Shown one piece after another: positions 1 through 7,599 of a DNA stretch of 64,000 bases (positions within the stretch are counted from its first letter, which is position 1; every line of letters begins with the position of its first letter). Position numbers and translations under genes: made by a program. This DNA is from Leptolyngbya sp. Heron Island J (lineage in GTDB: Bacteria; Cyanobacteriota; Cyanobacteriia; Phormidesmidales; Phormidesmidaceae): the NCBI RefSeq assembly GCF_000482245.1, contig NZ_AWNH01000046.1, positions 23,856 to 87,855 on the forward strand. Reading direction: 5' to 3'. Under the pieces are notes generated by a model. That model saw only the letters and a program-made list of their open reading frames with translations. It had not been told where the DNA came from and made no database searches.

Positions 1-1
1 G

Positions 2-649
2 GTTTTGGATGAGGCGATCTCAGATGAGGCGATCTCGGATGAATCGATTAGTGCGATCGCACCTGACAGACAACAGTTAGCAGCGGCATCGGTGGCACCA
101 GCTCCGGTAACAACTGACAGGACAGCTGAGACCATGGCTACCGATGATGCCATTCCTATAGCCATTGTTCCGGTAACGACACCCGATGAGAGTACCCCCC
201 ATAATTCACCCAGTCAGGAACGACGAGAAGGCGTTGCGAAACTTTTGGCTCGATTAAATAGTAGTCCTGTTCCTGACTCATCGCCGCCAACTGCAACCGT
301 TGAATCCGCTCCTGATGTTGCTACTCCTGCTGCCCCCGCCGTTAGGGTGATCGACACTGGTGAGCGATTACCTGTACCATCGGTGGCGATTCCGAGTGGG
401 CAGGGTTCCATGAGTCTGACTCCGCCAGGCACCACAGTAGCTCTAGCTGCCACATTTCGCTATCGTGTGCTGGTTGATATGGCAGATGCAGAGGCATTGC
501 AGAGTTTGGTGCCTGATGCCTTTCGTACCCAGGTGGATGATCGCATATTTATGCAGGCGGGTGCCTATGTAGACGAAGCAGATGCTCAAGAGCGATTAGA
601 TTGGCTCCGAGAGCATGGCATTGATGGGCAGGTCAATTTGAGAAATTGA
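2..649 (+). CDS. SPOR-like C-terminal domain protein (5' partial)
   Basis: The frame is open to the window edge, so the true start probably lies upstream; a TTG at position 5 is the only candidate inside. The visible N-terminal 145 residues are low-complexity, rich in Ala, Pro, Thr and Asp, and look like a linker. The last 65 residues (from FRYRVLVDM) form a compact alpha/beta segment with the pattern of SPOR-like domains, in which a residue-to-residue 'MQAGAY...A.ERLDWLREHGI' half follows an RYRVLV strand. Cyanobacterial DUF1565 proteins often end in such a domain, so this may be the tail of one; that is inference. SPOR domains bind denuded peptidoglycan. It runs convergently into the kinase operon, 13 bases away. 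Confidence 0.6.
   Translation, partial: VLDEAISDEAISDESISAIAPDRQQLAAASVAPAPVTTDRTAETMATDDAIPIAIVPVTTPDESTPHNSPSQERREGVAKLLARLNSSPVPDSSPPTATVESAPDVATPAAPAVRVIDTGERLPVPSVAIPSGQGSMSLTPPGTTVALAATFRYRVLVDMADAEALQSLVPDAFRTQVDDRIFMQAGAYVDEADAQERLDWLREHGIDGQVNLRN
53..60. repeat. HIP1 octamer GCGATCGC (example)
   Basis: GCGATCGC occurs here and at many other places, for example 2138, 6722 and 8114. High-frequency HIP1 palindromes are a hallmark of cyanobacterial chromosomes; the exact count was not made. Confidence 0.9.
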
Positions 650-662
650 ACGCTGACAGCCA

Positions 663-2417
663 TTAAAAAATCACATCTAGCTCAAAATCCTGTAAATCTA
701 AGGTATGAAGCGCACTCACGCCAGTTGGTTTGTCTTGCCATGTAGCAACCAATAGCTCATGGGAACTCCAGGCGGTCACCGCAGTCACTGCGGCTGGTCC
801 CTGAATCCCACCAATTGTGGAGAAATCACGATCCAGCAACTGTATCCGTCCCTCCCTATTGCTAAAGAGATAGCCCAGGGGTAAGTCCAGCATAAAAGTA
901 GGGCAAATATCTAAAATCAAGCGGGTCATACGCAGAGGCTTCAGGGTCAGAATAATCACTGTATGAGGCTCATTTACGTCGATCGCCAGCCACTGATGAG
1001 GCTGTTGCATGGGAGTTAACTGTCGTAGAGTAATACCCAAATCTAGGCATGTGAGGTACATGCCTTGTCGGTTCCATAGCAATAGCTGACTACCGGCTTG
1101 TTTAGAGCTAACTAAGATGGCGATATGACCGTCATCAAGTGCCAGCACTTGATTAATATCCAGGTCTGGTGGCAGTGGTCGACGGGCAGGCACCTGGTTT
1201 GACTGGCGCAGTTGCGTAATGGTCAGTTGTTTGGTGCTGGGGCTAACCGTAGCTACCCAACGATGGTGAGGTGCAACGGCGACCAGCGACGGTGTGGGCC
1301 AATGGCTTAGGGGCGTCAGAGCAGTGGGGGTAGAGCCACGCCAAAGCGTGTAGGGTGTACTCACTAGTAACCCGGTTTTGTGTGAATATATGCCCTGAAT
1401 TGGACCATCTAAACTTTGCTCAGAAATAGTGAGGGATGGCGGCTGTAAGATGCTTAATTGAGGGCCACAGGCAATCAGGGTCTGGGAGTCTGCAGCGGTT
1501 CCGTTTGTCAGTGTGGCTGAATACTGCTTGAGGTGATGTACGGGGTGAGTCAAGCTGTAGGTGGGGAGACCCCGATAGGGATGGTAGATGATCGGCTCGG
1601 CTCTGTCCGGTAAGGTTAGCTCTGCACTCAGGGGATCGACCTGTTGCAAATCTGCTAACATTTCAGCCGCAGTTGGATATCGACGGGCTGGTAATTTCTC
1701 TAAAGCTTTATTGATGATTTGTCTTAGCGGTTTGCTGAGGTGATCGACTGTGGGTACGGGCTGGTTAAGGTGGGCTGATTGTAAGGCTGTAGGAGTGCCT
1801 GTAAACGGTCGTTGTCCTACCAAGAGTTCGAATAGCATGATGCCCACGGCATACACGTCTGCCGTGGGAGCATACTGACGATAAAAGCGTTCTGGAGCCA
1901 TGTAGGCAGGAGAGCCTGTTTGACCTGACCCTTTATGGTTAGGCAGTTCTTGGACCAATCTGGCAATGCCAAAGTCAGAAATCTTGGCTCGCCAGCGGCT
2001 GCCACAGTAGCTGAGTAAAATATTTTCGGGTTTGATGTCGCAATGGATGACTCCTTGCTGGTGAGCGTGGGCTAACCCACGCAGGACATCTGATACCAGG
2101 GTGAGGATGTCAGCCAGGCTTAAAGGATTGAGCATGTGCGATCGCAAAGTTCCCCCCGCACAGTACTCCAATATTAACTGTCGACCATCCTCAGCATGTT
2201 CTAGTGCATGGCAAGCCACAATATTGGGATGGGAAAGACTTAATAAACAGTGCAGCTCTCGCAAAAACGCATGGGTAGATAAGCTATGGCGATGAACATA
2301 TTTAATCGCCACCAGCTGTCCTGTTTTGCGATGAACTCCACAATACACACGCCCAAACTGACCGTTGCCAACCAGTCCTAACAGGCGATAGCTAGACCGC
2401 TGATGGATAATTTTCAC
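663..2417 (-). CDS. Serine/threonine protein kinase with C-terminal beta-propeller-like region (SpkG-like)
   Basis: 584 residues with a GTG start. The kinase domain spans about residues 10-265: glycine loop GNGQFGRVYCG, ATP-binding lysine in VAIKY (K39), catalytic loop HCDIKPEN (125-132), DFG (148-150) and APE (174-176). The catalytic loop has HCD rather than HRD, which makes it a non-RD kinase whose activation loop need not be phosphorylated. The C-terminal 300 residues are soluble, beta-rich and WD/propeller-like, and no membrane segment is evident. It is the last gene of a seven-gene minus-strand operon. In Synechocystis 6803 the kinase SpkG (slr0152) ends the comparable slr0144-slr0152 operon, so a role in photosystem assembly signalling is inferred. 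Confidence 0.9.
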   Translation of the reverse strand: MKIIHQRSSYRLLGLVGNGQFGRVYCGVHRKTGQLVAIKYVHRHSLSTHAFLRELHCLLSLSHPNIVACHALEHAEDGRQLILEYCAGGTLRSHMLNPLSLADILTLVSDVLRGLAHAHQQGVIHCDIKPENILLSYCGSRWRAKISDFGIARLVQELPNHKGSGQTGSPAYMAPERFYRQYAPTADVYAVGIMLFELLVGQRPFTGTPTALQSAHLNQPVPTVDHLSKPLRQIINKALEKLPARRYPTAAEMLADLQQVDPLSAELTLPDRAEPIIYHPYRGLPTYSLTHPVHHLKQYSATLTNGTAADSQTLIACGPQLSILQPPSLTISEQSLDGPIQGIYSHKTGLLVSTPYTLWRGSTPTALTPLSHWPTPSLVAVAPHHRWVATVSPSTKQLTITQLRQSNQVPARRPLPPDLDINQVLALDDGHIAILVSSKQAGSQLLLWNRQGMYLTCLDLGITLRQLTPMQQPHQWLAIDVNEPHTVIILTLKPLRMTRLILDICPTFMLDLPLGYLFSNREGRIQLLDRDFSTIGGIQGPAAVTAVTAWSSHELLVATWQDKPTGVSALHTLDLQDFELDVIF

Positions 2418-2458
2418 ATCACTGCATCCGTTGCGTTCGTTGACCCGCCAGCACGCCG

Positions 2459-3124
2459 CTATGCTCCCTGCGCTACCAGTAGATTCATGATCTCATTATG
2501 GGAAAGGCCCTGCTTTACACCGGTTTCTGCCAGAGTTAACCGCTCTTTAAGACCCAGGACAAAACAATTTTCTTCAGCTCCTAGGGATTCACATTCCGTT
2601 TGCACACAGTGCAGTGTTTGATCACTCAACGCACTAAAAAAGGCTTGTAATGCTCCCATCTCCAGAAAACCAACAGGTTGCTCTAACTTAGGTGCGTAGT
2701 AAATAAACGCCGATGACCGAATTTTAACAACTAAAAAACCTTGAGACTGATAGGTCTTATCCAGGCTAATCTGGCCCCAGCCGTGGGTGACCCAACATTG
2801 CTGCAGGGCTTGCATAAATTCAGCCATCGATAAGCTTAATATCGACCGATTGTGATAATCAGTCAGCTCTTCACAAAAGCGAGTATAAAAGTTTTTACCC
2901 CACCAGCGTCCGCAGTTGTATAGCACTAGCATGGCCGCCTGACCAGTTTCATTGTCCAACCCTGAATAAATCGCCCGAATGAGCGTACTCGGCAGTGCCA
3001 ACAAGCGGTCACCCCGGCGATTTTCCAACAACCCCAGCTCTAGAGTGCCGTGCACGTATACATCACTAGCAAAATAGTTAGCCGTCAGGTTATTGTCTGC
3101 AAGTAAGTCGGCTACTAACACCAT
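2459..3124 (-). CDS. V4R-domain protein (Slr0147-like)
   Basis: A V4R (vinyl-4-reductase, hydrocarbon-binding) protein, about 221 residues. The C-terminal half carries the V4R signature with cysteines in ECESLGAEENCFVLGLKERL, after a conserved GRWWGKNFYTRF helix. I chose the ATG at 3124 because it has an AGGAA upstream and gives a length equal to the paralogue at 4030-4710; an upstream frame-open start would add 26 residues rich in Arg and Cys. It lies 41 bases before the kinase and 92 bases after the preceding gene. V4R domains bind small hydrophobic or tetrapyrrole-like ligands. By synteny it corresponds to Slr0147 of the PSII assembly proficiency operon; the ligand is unknown. Confidence 0.75.
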   Translation of the reverse strand: MVLVADLLADNNLTANYFASDVYVHGTLELGLLENRRGDRLLALPSTLIRAIYSGLDNETGQAAMLVLYNCGRWWGKNFYTRFCEELTDYHNRSILSLSMAEFMQALQQCWVTHGWGQISLDKTYQSQGFLVVKIRSSAFIYYAPKLEQPVGFLEMGALQAFFSALSDQTLHCVQTECESLGAEENCFVLGLKERLTLAETGVKQGLSHNEIMNLLVAQGA

Positions 3125-3216
3125 CTTGACGTATTTCCTAAAGGGCCTTCTACAAACATGACACCCGTTTGAGCAAATTCTATCATCGGAGAGTTTCCTC
3201 AAACAGAGCAGCGCGT

Positions 3217-3690
3217 CTACTCCTCAGCCTGTAACAGCTGCTGGGCAGCTTCTAGCGCGGGTTTAAGTAGGGCAAACTGTGAATCAGTCAGGAGCCTGGG
3301 TAGCTGTTGATTGAGGTAACGCTGCAGGATGGTATCAATGGCTTGGGTCTGGTAAACCGATACCATGGTTGGCAGCCATCCTTCTAACCGCCGCCGTCCT
3401 AGATTGACATCATCTGCCAGCATACCTAGGGCTGCGTAGCGTAAAATCAGAATCGTTTGTTTAATGCTTTGTTCTAGAGAACTTTGATTCTCCTTTAGCT
3501 CAGCTGGGAGTCGATCCACCAATTCTTGAAGCAGATTCACCTCCCACTCACGCAGCTGACGATAGGCTCGAACCCGATCCGCTAGGCTGCCAACATACCG
3601 ACCAAGGTTACTCAATTCCTGAGCTGTAAGATAGCTTCTATCGGGTTGCAGCTCAATCTGCCGCAAAATGTGTTGGCTGGGAGTTGTCAT
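3217..3690 (-). CDS. Phycobiliprotein-like globin-fold protein without chromophore cysteine
   Basis: 157 residues from the ATG at 3690; a TTG nine bases upstream is also in frame. The N-terminus DRSYLTAQELSNLGRYVG matches the RYL(S/T)..EL start of allophycocyanin subunits, and the centre (SIKQTILILRYAALGMLADD) matches the helix that in phycobiliproteins begins with the bilin-binding cysteine. There is no cysteine anywhere in the protein, so it cannot carry a thioether-linked bilin at the usual site. Synechocystis slr0146 occupies the same place in the comparable operon. It probably acts in assembly or regulation of photosynthetic complexes rather than in light harvesting (inference). Confidence 0.7.
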   Translation of the reverse strand: MTTPSQHILRQIELQPDRSYLTAQELSNLGRYVGSLADRVRAYRQLREWEVNLLQELVDRLPAELKENQSSLEQSIKQTILILRYAALGMLADDVNLGRRRLEGWLPTMVSVYQTQAIDTILQRYLNQQLPRLLTDSQFALLKPALEAAQQLLQAEE

Positions 3691-3742
3691 GGTGATCAAT
3701 GGGCAGTTTTTATCCAGAACCTGGGACAGACGACCGCCTGAC

Positions 3743-4033
3743 CTAGAACAATGCCGACAGGTCCTCCAGGGTCAGGGTATCGTCTTCTATTGAGACGATA
3801 TCGTCATCTCTAATGGGAGCCCAGTCATCAGCGGGTATAGATGCTGTTGTACCCTGCCAAGGAAATGTACCAAAAAATTGCCCAACTGTTTCATAGGGAG
3901 GGAGTATGGCGGCATCATCCAGATCTAGCAAGACGCTCCCATACCAATTGATTTGTTGAAAAAATTCGCCGACTGAGATCGTTTCTGCTGGTTGACTATC
4001 CAGCCTATACGGGGTTGGAAGGCTACCCATCAT
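3743..4033 (-). CDS. Small acidic protein of the photosystem-assembly-type operon (Slr0145-like by position)
   Basis: 96 residues, strongly acidic, especially the last 30, which alternate Asp/Glu with Leu/Ile (DDDIVSIEDDTLTLEDLSALF). Its start codon overlaps the stop of the upstream V4R gene by 4 bases, an arrangement typical of translational coupling. I see no catalytic motif, signal peptide or membrane segment. The position between a V4R gene and a phycobiliprotein-like gene corresponds to slr0145 in Synechocystis. A role as a small binding partner of the neighbouring proteins is a guess from context. Confidence 0.7.
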   Translation of the reverse strand: MMGSLPTPYRLDSQPAETISVGEFFQQINWYGSVLLDLDDAAILPPYETVGQFFGTFPWQGTTASIPADDWAPIRDDDIVSIEDDTLTLEDLSALF

Positions 4034-4710
4034 AATGAGTCTCCAGAACGCAGCCGGTTTTCGATATCACTGGCTGTTGCTCCTTCGTTCAGCCAAAATG
4101 CTGCTGCATCAATGCGATCCTTGGCTCCCAATAGAAACTTACAGTAGGTTTCGCCCATGGAATAACACTGAATCTCGATACAGCTCAGTTGCTTACGAAC
4201 CATTTCGGTGAAAAAGCCTGCATAGAGGCCTGCATAGAGATAGCAGACGGGTTTACCAACATCTCCCAGGGTTCGCGCTACGGCTGAGTCAAATAGGTTG
4301 ATAAACATAAACCCTTGGGTGCGGTCGGCCATGTCGATTTCCCAACGTCCCCAGCCTTGGGCTGTAAAAGGCCACCACCAGGTTTCTAACAAAAACATCA
4401 GGTTAGCTTGCTGTGGACTCACGTTATACTCACGTTCAAACCATTGGTCAAAAAATTGTGAGTCTTGCTTACCCCATTCCAATCCGATGGAATACATGAC
4501 AGCGGCTGAGGCTGCTCCAACTTCTTCCTCTAATCCTTCTAACAGGCCGATGATAAAGTCTTCGCTGGTGAGGATGTTACGGCTGCCATTCCAGTCAGAA
4601 ATAGTGCCTTCTGAACCATTGAACTGAAAGAAATCGGAAAACTTATAGTGGTTATGCTTTTGGGGGTATTGCTGATGCAGCTTGTGGGAATGAACCGACG
4701 GGGTGTCCAT
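4030..4710 (-). CDS. V4R-domain protein (Slr0144-like)
   Basis: 226 residues. The C-terminal V4R domain is clear: ALEWGK-type helix (IGLEWGKQDSQFFDQWF), then IEIQCYSMGETYCKFLLGAKDRI with the paired cysteines typical of the family. It is paralogous to the protein at 2459-3124 but more divergent at the N-terminus, which is rich in His, Gln and Lys. It overlaps the small acidic gene by 4 bases and follows a phycobiliprotein-like gene by 37 bases. By synteny it corresponds to Slr0144, a member of the operon needed for efficient PSII assembly in Synechocystis; a tetrapyrrole or other hydrophobic ligand is possible but not shown. Confidence 0.8.
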   Translation of the reverse strand: MDTPSVHSHKLHQQYPQKHNHYKFSDFFQFNGSEGTISDWNGSRNILTSEDFIIGLLEGLEEEVGAASAAVMYSIGLEWGKQDSQFFDQWFEREYNVSPQQANLMFLLETWWWPFTAQGWGRWEIDMADRTQGFMFINLFDSAVARTLGDVGKPVCYLYAGLYAGFFTEMVRKQLSCIEIQCYSMGETYCKFLLGAKDRIDAAAFWLNEGATASDIENRLRSGDSL

Positions 4711-4747
4711 AAGACCTGATATACCTGGAGATACCTTCAGGGTAACG

Positions 4748-5218
4748 CTATTGACCTAGCAAAAGTCTGGCCTGGGCCAAAATTGGGCAAAATAACTCAG
4801 CCTCTTGTGGTGTCAGGTATTGACGGATGATTTCCTGCATCGCTTTGTAGGTGATGTCGCAACTTTGTTGGGCTTTGAAGGAGCGCATGATGGATTGAAA
4901 CCAGAGTAGAAAGCTCTCTTCTAGGCCCACTTCATCTGCCACCAGCAGAGCATGGGCGCAGTAGCGTAATACTCTAACGGTGTCTCGCTGCCATTTTGCA
5001 CTGAGGTCTACTTTGCCGCGTCGCAGTAATTGGGGGTCAGTTGCTTTTAGCTTTTTTTTGACTTGCTGGATAATGTCTGGTTCAGCTTTTTGAATTTTTT
5101 GATAGGCACTAAACCTCAGCCGGGCTGTTTGCAAATAGTTTTGCAAAAACATGAGTTCTGTATCAGTGGCATAGCGACCATCGACTTCACGGACGAGGGT
5201 TTGAAGCTGACTAAACAT
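4748..5218 (-). CDS. Phycobiliprotein-like protein, bilin cysteine replaced by tryptophan
   Basis: 156 residues from the ATG at 5218, which leaves 13 residues before DGRYATDTEL, as in allophycocyanin subunits; a TTG at 5269 would give 173. The fold signature is clear: RYATDTELMFLQNYLQ near the start and KWQRDTVRVLRYCAHALLVAD in the middle. In allophycocyanins the latter reads K/T-C-x-RD, and the Cys attaches phycocyanobilin. Here that Cys is Trp, so chromophore attachment at the normal site is excluded. It is the second gene of the operon, 75 bases after the rhodanese gene with this start. It is inferred to be a non-pigmented assembly or regulatory relative of phycobilisome subunits. Confidence 0.75.
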   Translation of the reverse strand: MFSQLQTLVREVDGRYATDTELMFLQNYLQTARLRFSAYQKIQKAEPDIIQQVKKKLKATDPQLLRRGKVDLSAKWQRDTVRVLRYCAHALLVADEVGLEESFLLWFQSIMRSFKAQQSCDITYKAMQEIIRQYLTPQEAELFCPILAQARLLLGQ

Positions 5219-5293
5219 AGGGGCAAGGCAGTGGGCGGTAGTTTGAATGGGAAGAGATGGTGCTGGCAATGTCTGTACATTGGAATAAGGCTA

Positions 5294-5638
5294 TTAATAG
5301 CGGGGAATGGAGTTATCTACAAGTCGGGCGTAGGCGTCGATGCCGCCGGATAGGTTTTTGGTACGCTCAAAGCCCTGGCGTTGGAGCCATTGGCACATCT
5401 GGGCAGACCGCATGCCGTGGTGGCACATAACGATGGTTTCGAGACTGGGGTCAAGGTGATTAAAGATTTGCTCGGACCAGTCAGGATATTGGCTTAGGGG
5501 TAGATGAATAAAGTTAGGTAGATGCGAGATCGCAACCTCCTCTGGCTCCCGCACGTCCACGAGCTGTAGCTCACCATCTGTTAGTCGTTGGGCAAACTCG
5601 GGCGCTGATATTTCTTCGATACCTGCCATTTCGTACAT
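5294..5638 (-). CDS. Rhodanese-like sulfurtransferase domain protein
   Basis: 114 residues, a single rhodanese domain. The active-site loop CHHGMRS holds the catalytic cysteine and is followed by AQMCQWLQRQGF; the N-terminal motif LVDVREPEEVAISHLP is typical of GlpE/ThiI-type single-domain rhodaneses. Such proteins transfer sulfane sulfur from thiosulfate or persulfides. It is the first gene of the minus-strand operon and lies 75 bases before the first phycobiliprotein-like gene, so it may be co-transcribed with the photosystem-assembly genes. Whether it serves iron-sulfur or redox chemistry there is unknown. A GGAG precedes the start. Confidence 0.88.
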   Translation of the reverse strand: MYEMAGIEEISAPEFAQRLTDGELQLVDVREPEEVAISHLPNFIHLPLSQYPDWSEQIFNHLDPSLETIVMCHHGMRSAQMCQWLQRQGFERTKNLSGGIDAYARLVDNSIPRY

Positions 5639-5850
5639 TGATCTGCTCCGATAGGATCACCACTTATTTGATTAGGGTAGCGTTTGCGATCGCTAATTAG
5701 ACGAAATATAAAGCAACTCTGCTTAAAAGTAGAAGCAACCCATCGATTGCCGTTTGTCAAACAGAGCAGAGGCGTTGTAGCTTCCCTCGTGCTATTACTT
5801 GAGCATGAGCAATCGATCCTTGCAGGTATATGAATCAGACCAACGACTAG
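5639..5850. other. Intergenic region upstream of the photosystem-assembly-type operon
   Basis: About 210 bases between the rhodanese start and a gene remnant. It must contain the promoter of the minus-strand operon, but I could not pick out a convincing -10/-35 pair. It contains a GCGATCGC octamer and AT-rich stretches and no open frame of note. Confidence 0.4.
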
Positions 5851-6123
5851 CAGTCCCGTGATTCCTTTGCCCGATTCTGCAAGGCCATCAAATCAGCTTT
5901 TATACAACACCCTATCCAAAAAACATATCGAAGAGTTTATCTCGCAAGAGAATATGTCAAGACTGGTAGAAAACTGCTTAATGAGCGTGAGTTAAGAGAA
6001 CTATTGGCAGCCTATAATCTTCAAATTGTTAAAGTCAATCCCTTGAGTGTTGCTGAACAAGCAAAGCTATTTAGAGTACTTCTCAAATGGGGGTTAACCT
6101 TGCTGTTCAGGTCTTTGCGCTAG
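5851..6123 (+). pseudogene. Open frame without start codon, probable gene remnant
   Basis: An open frame of about 90 codons runs from just after a stop at 5848 to a TAG at 6121, with no ATG or GTG start. The translation is protein-like: a basic, helical stretch (TYRRVYLAREYVKTGRKLLNE, shortened here to the key YRRVYLAREY and GRKLLNEREL) followed by LAAYNLQIVKVNPLSVAEQAKLF. It overlaps the 3' end of the convergent VanZ-like gene by 30 bases. I do not recognise the family. It is either a decayed gene fragment or a gene using a rare start. Confidence 0.35.
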
Positions 6124-6576
6124 AAAATAGCCCAACACCACACCGCTGAGGCTGCAGACTAAATCTAGTGCATCTAAGGTGCGATAGGGTGAGAGCCCTT
6201 GCACAATCTCTTCTGCTGTCATTGCCAGTCCAAACAATACTGGAAAAATAGGCAAATATCGAACACCTCTGAAGTGTTGTCGATGCAAAACTCGATGGCC
6301 TAGATAGCTGGCTAGGGCGTAGAGCACTACGTGCCCAATTTTGTCATAGTAGGGGATTTTTCCGAGCAAACTGAGCGGTAAGTTATTGGTGTAGGCCGCC
6401 CATAGAATTAATAAGAATAGTCCACCATAGCCTAGTGCTAGTAAAACAACATGGCGCTGATTAGACTGGTCAAGTTTAGAAGATGTTTTCATAAAATAGA
6501 AATAAGCGGCTGATAGACGATTCTCAATACCGCGATCTACAGTGGGCTGCATCTTGATATCGGATACATCAATCAC
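6094..6576 (-). CDS. VanZ-like family membrane protein
   Basis: 160 residues; an ATG at residue 29 (6492) is an alternative that gives a more typical length. Four hydrophobic segments are visible: VVLLALGYGGLFLLILWAAY, the KIGHVVLYALASYLG segment, ILPVLFGLAMTAEEIVQ and DLVCSLSGVVLGYFLA. The motif Y-DKIGHVVLYALASY followed by E-EIVQGLSPYRTLDALDL is the VanZ signature. VanZ proteins are small membrane proteins of uncertain function, named for low-level teicoplanin resistance. The gene is divergent from the M28 peptidase, with about 14 bases between the start codons, so promoters must overlap coding sequence or one start lies further in. Confidence 0.75.
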   Translation of the reverse strand: MIDVSDIKMQPTVDRGIENRLSAAYFYFMKTSSKLDQSNQRHVVLLALGYGGLFLLILWAAYTNNLPLSLLGKIPYYDKIGHVVLYALASYLGHRVLHRQHFRGVRYLPIFPVLFGLAMTAEEIVQGLSPYRTLDALDLVCSLSGVVLGYFLAQRPEQQG

Positions 6577-6590
6577 ATTTGATATGGGTC

Positions 6591-7583
6591 ATGGGCAAGC
6601 AATTTAGGCATCGAGTTGGACTATGGCTAGGCTTACTGACGTTGGCAGCCGGTCTGTTTGTGTTTTATGAGCTATCTTCCAAAGCCCAATCGTCGCAGCT
6701 TAGGGTGGATGGTGAGCAACTGCGATCGCACCTCCAAACCCTGGCCAACGAACGGCACACTAACACCGCCTTAGCCTGCACCCGCACCTACTTAACCCAA
6801 CAACTCCAAAGCTACGGTTACGAGCCCATCAGTCAAGCATTTGGGGTTGGCGACAGTGCAGGTATTAACCTGAGCGTTGTCCGTCCGGGCATGCAAACCC
6901 CTGAGCAAAAAATTCTAGTCGGCGCACACTATGACTCAGTGGCCGGTTCCCCTGGTGCAGACGACAATGCTAGTGCTGTGGCCACGGTCTTAGAGATAGC
7001 CCGGCTGTTTGCCGACTACCCGACCGATAAAACCCTGCAGGTCGTCTTGTTTGACCAGGAAGAGCTACAACCAGCGGGTGCCGGACTGTTGGGTAGTAAT
7101 GCGTTTGTCAACGATGCCGCCAACCTGAATGGCTTAACCGGTGCAGTCATTTTAGAAATGCTAGGCTATGCCTGTTATGAAGCCGGTTGTCAAACCTATC
7201 CACCTGGACTAGGAGATGAAGGTTTGCCCAATCAAGGAGACTTTATTGGGGTGATTGGCGATGCCGAGCATCCAGACTTGTTGGCTGTCTTTTCTACCGA
7301 GGCTGAGAATACTGCTGACACCCAGATACCAACAGCGATCAAAGCAGTGACGCTACCAGTGCCCATTGGGGTTTTGCCGCTGATGCCCGATCTCTTTCGC
7401 AGTGACCATGTCCCTTTCTGGCTCAATGCTATTGGAGCCGTGATGGTGACTGATACTGCCAATTTTCGCAATCCAAATTATCACAGGGACAGTGATACGG
7501 TTGAGACTTTGGATTTAACGTTTTTAGAACAGACTGCTAACTACGTGGTTGAGCGTCTATCAGGGCTGTTGGCAAATAGCTAA
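6591..7583 (+). CDS. M28 family zinc aminopeptidase, membrane-anchored or exported
   Basis: 330 residues from the ATG at 6591; a TTG 12 bases upstream is in frame. An N-terminal hydrophobic stretch (LWLGLLTLAAGLFVFY) acts as a signal anchor, so the enzyme should work outside the cytoplasm. The co-catalytic zinc ligands of M28 peptidases are all visible: VGAHYDS, PGADDNASAV, FDQEEL, and a final YHRDSDT histidine. The general-base Glu is the first of the EE pair. Length fits the family. The substrate is probably small peptides, perhaps recovered from the periplasm. The gene stands alone, ending 17 bases before the convergent membrane protein gene. Confidence 0.88.
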   Translation: MGKQFRHRVGLWLGLLTLAAGLFVFYELSSKAQSSQLRVDGEQLRSHLQTLANERHTNTALACTRTYLTQQLQSYGYEPISQAFGVGDSAGINLSVVRPGMQTPEQKILVGAHYDSVAGSPGADDNASAVATVLEIARLFADYPTDKTLQVVLFDQEELQPAGAGLLGSNAFVNDAANLNGLTGAVILEMLGYACYEAGCQTYPPGLGDEGLPNQGDFIGVIGDAEHPDLLAVFSTEAENTADTQIPTAIKAVTLPVPIGVLPLMPDLFRSDHVPFWLNAIGAVMVTDTANFRNPNYHRDSDTVETLDLTFLEQTANYVVERLSGLLANS

Positions 7584-7599
7584 ATGCGAGTTTGGAAAT

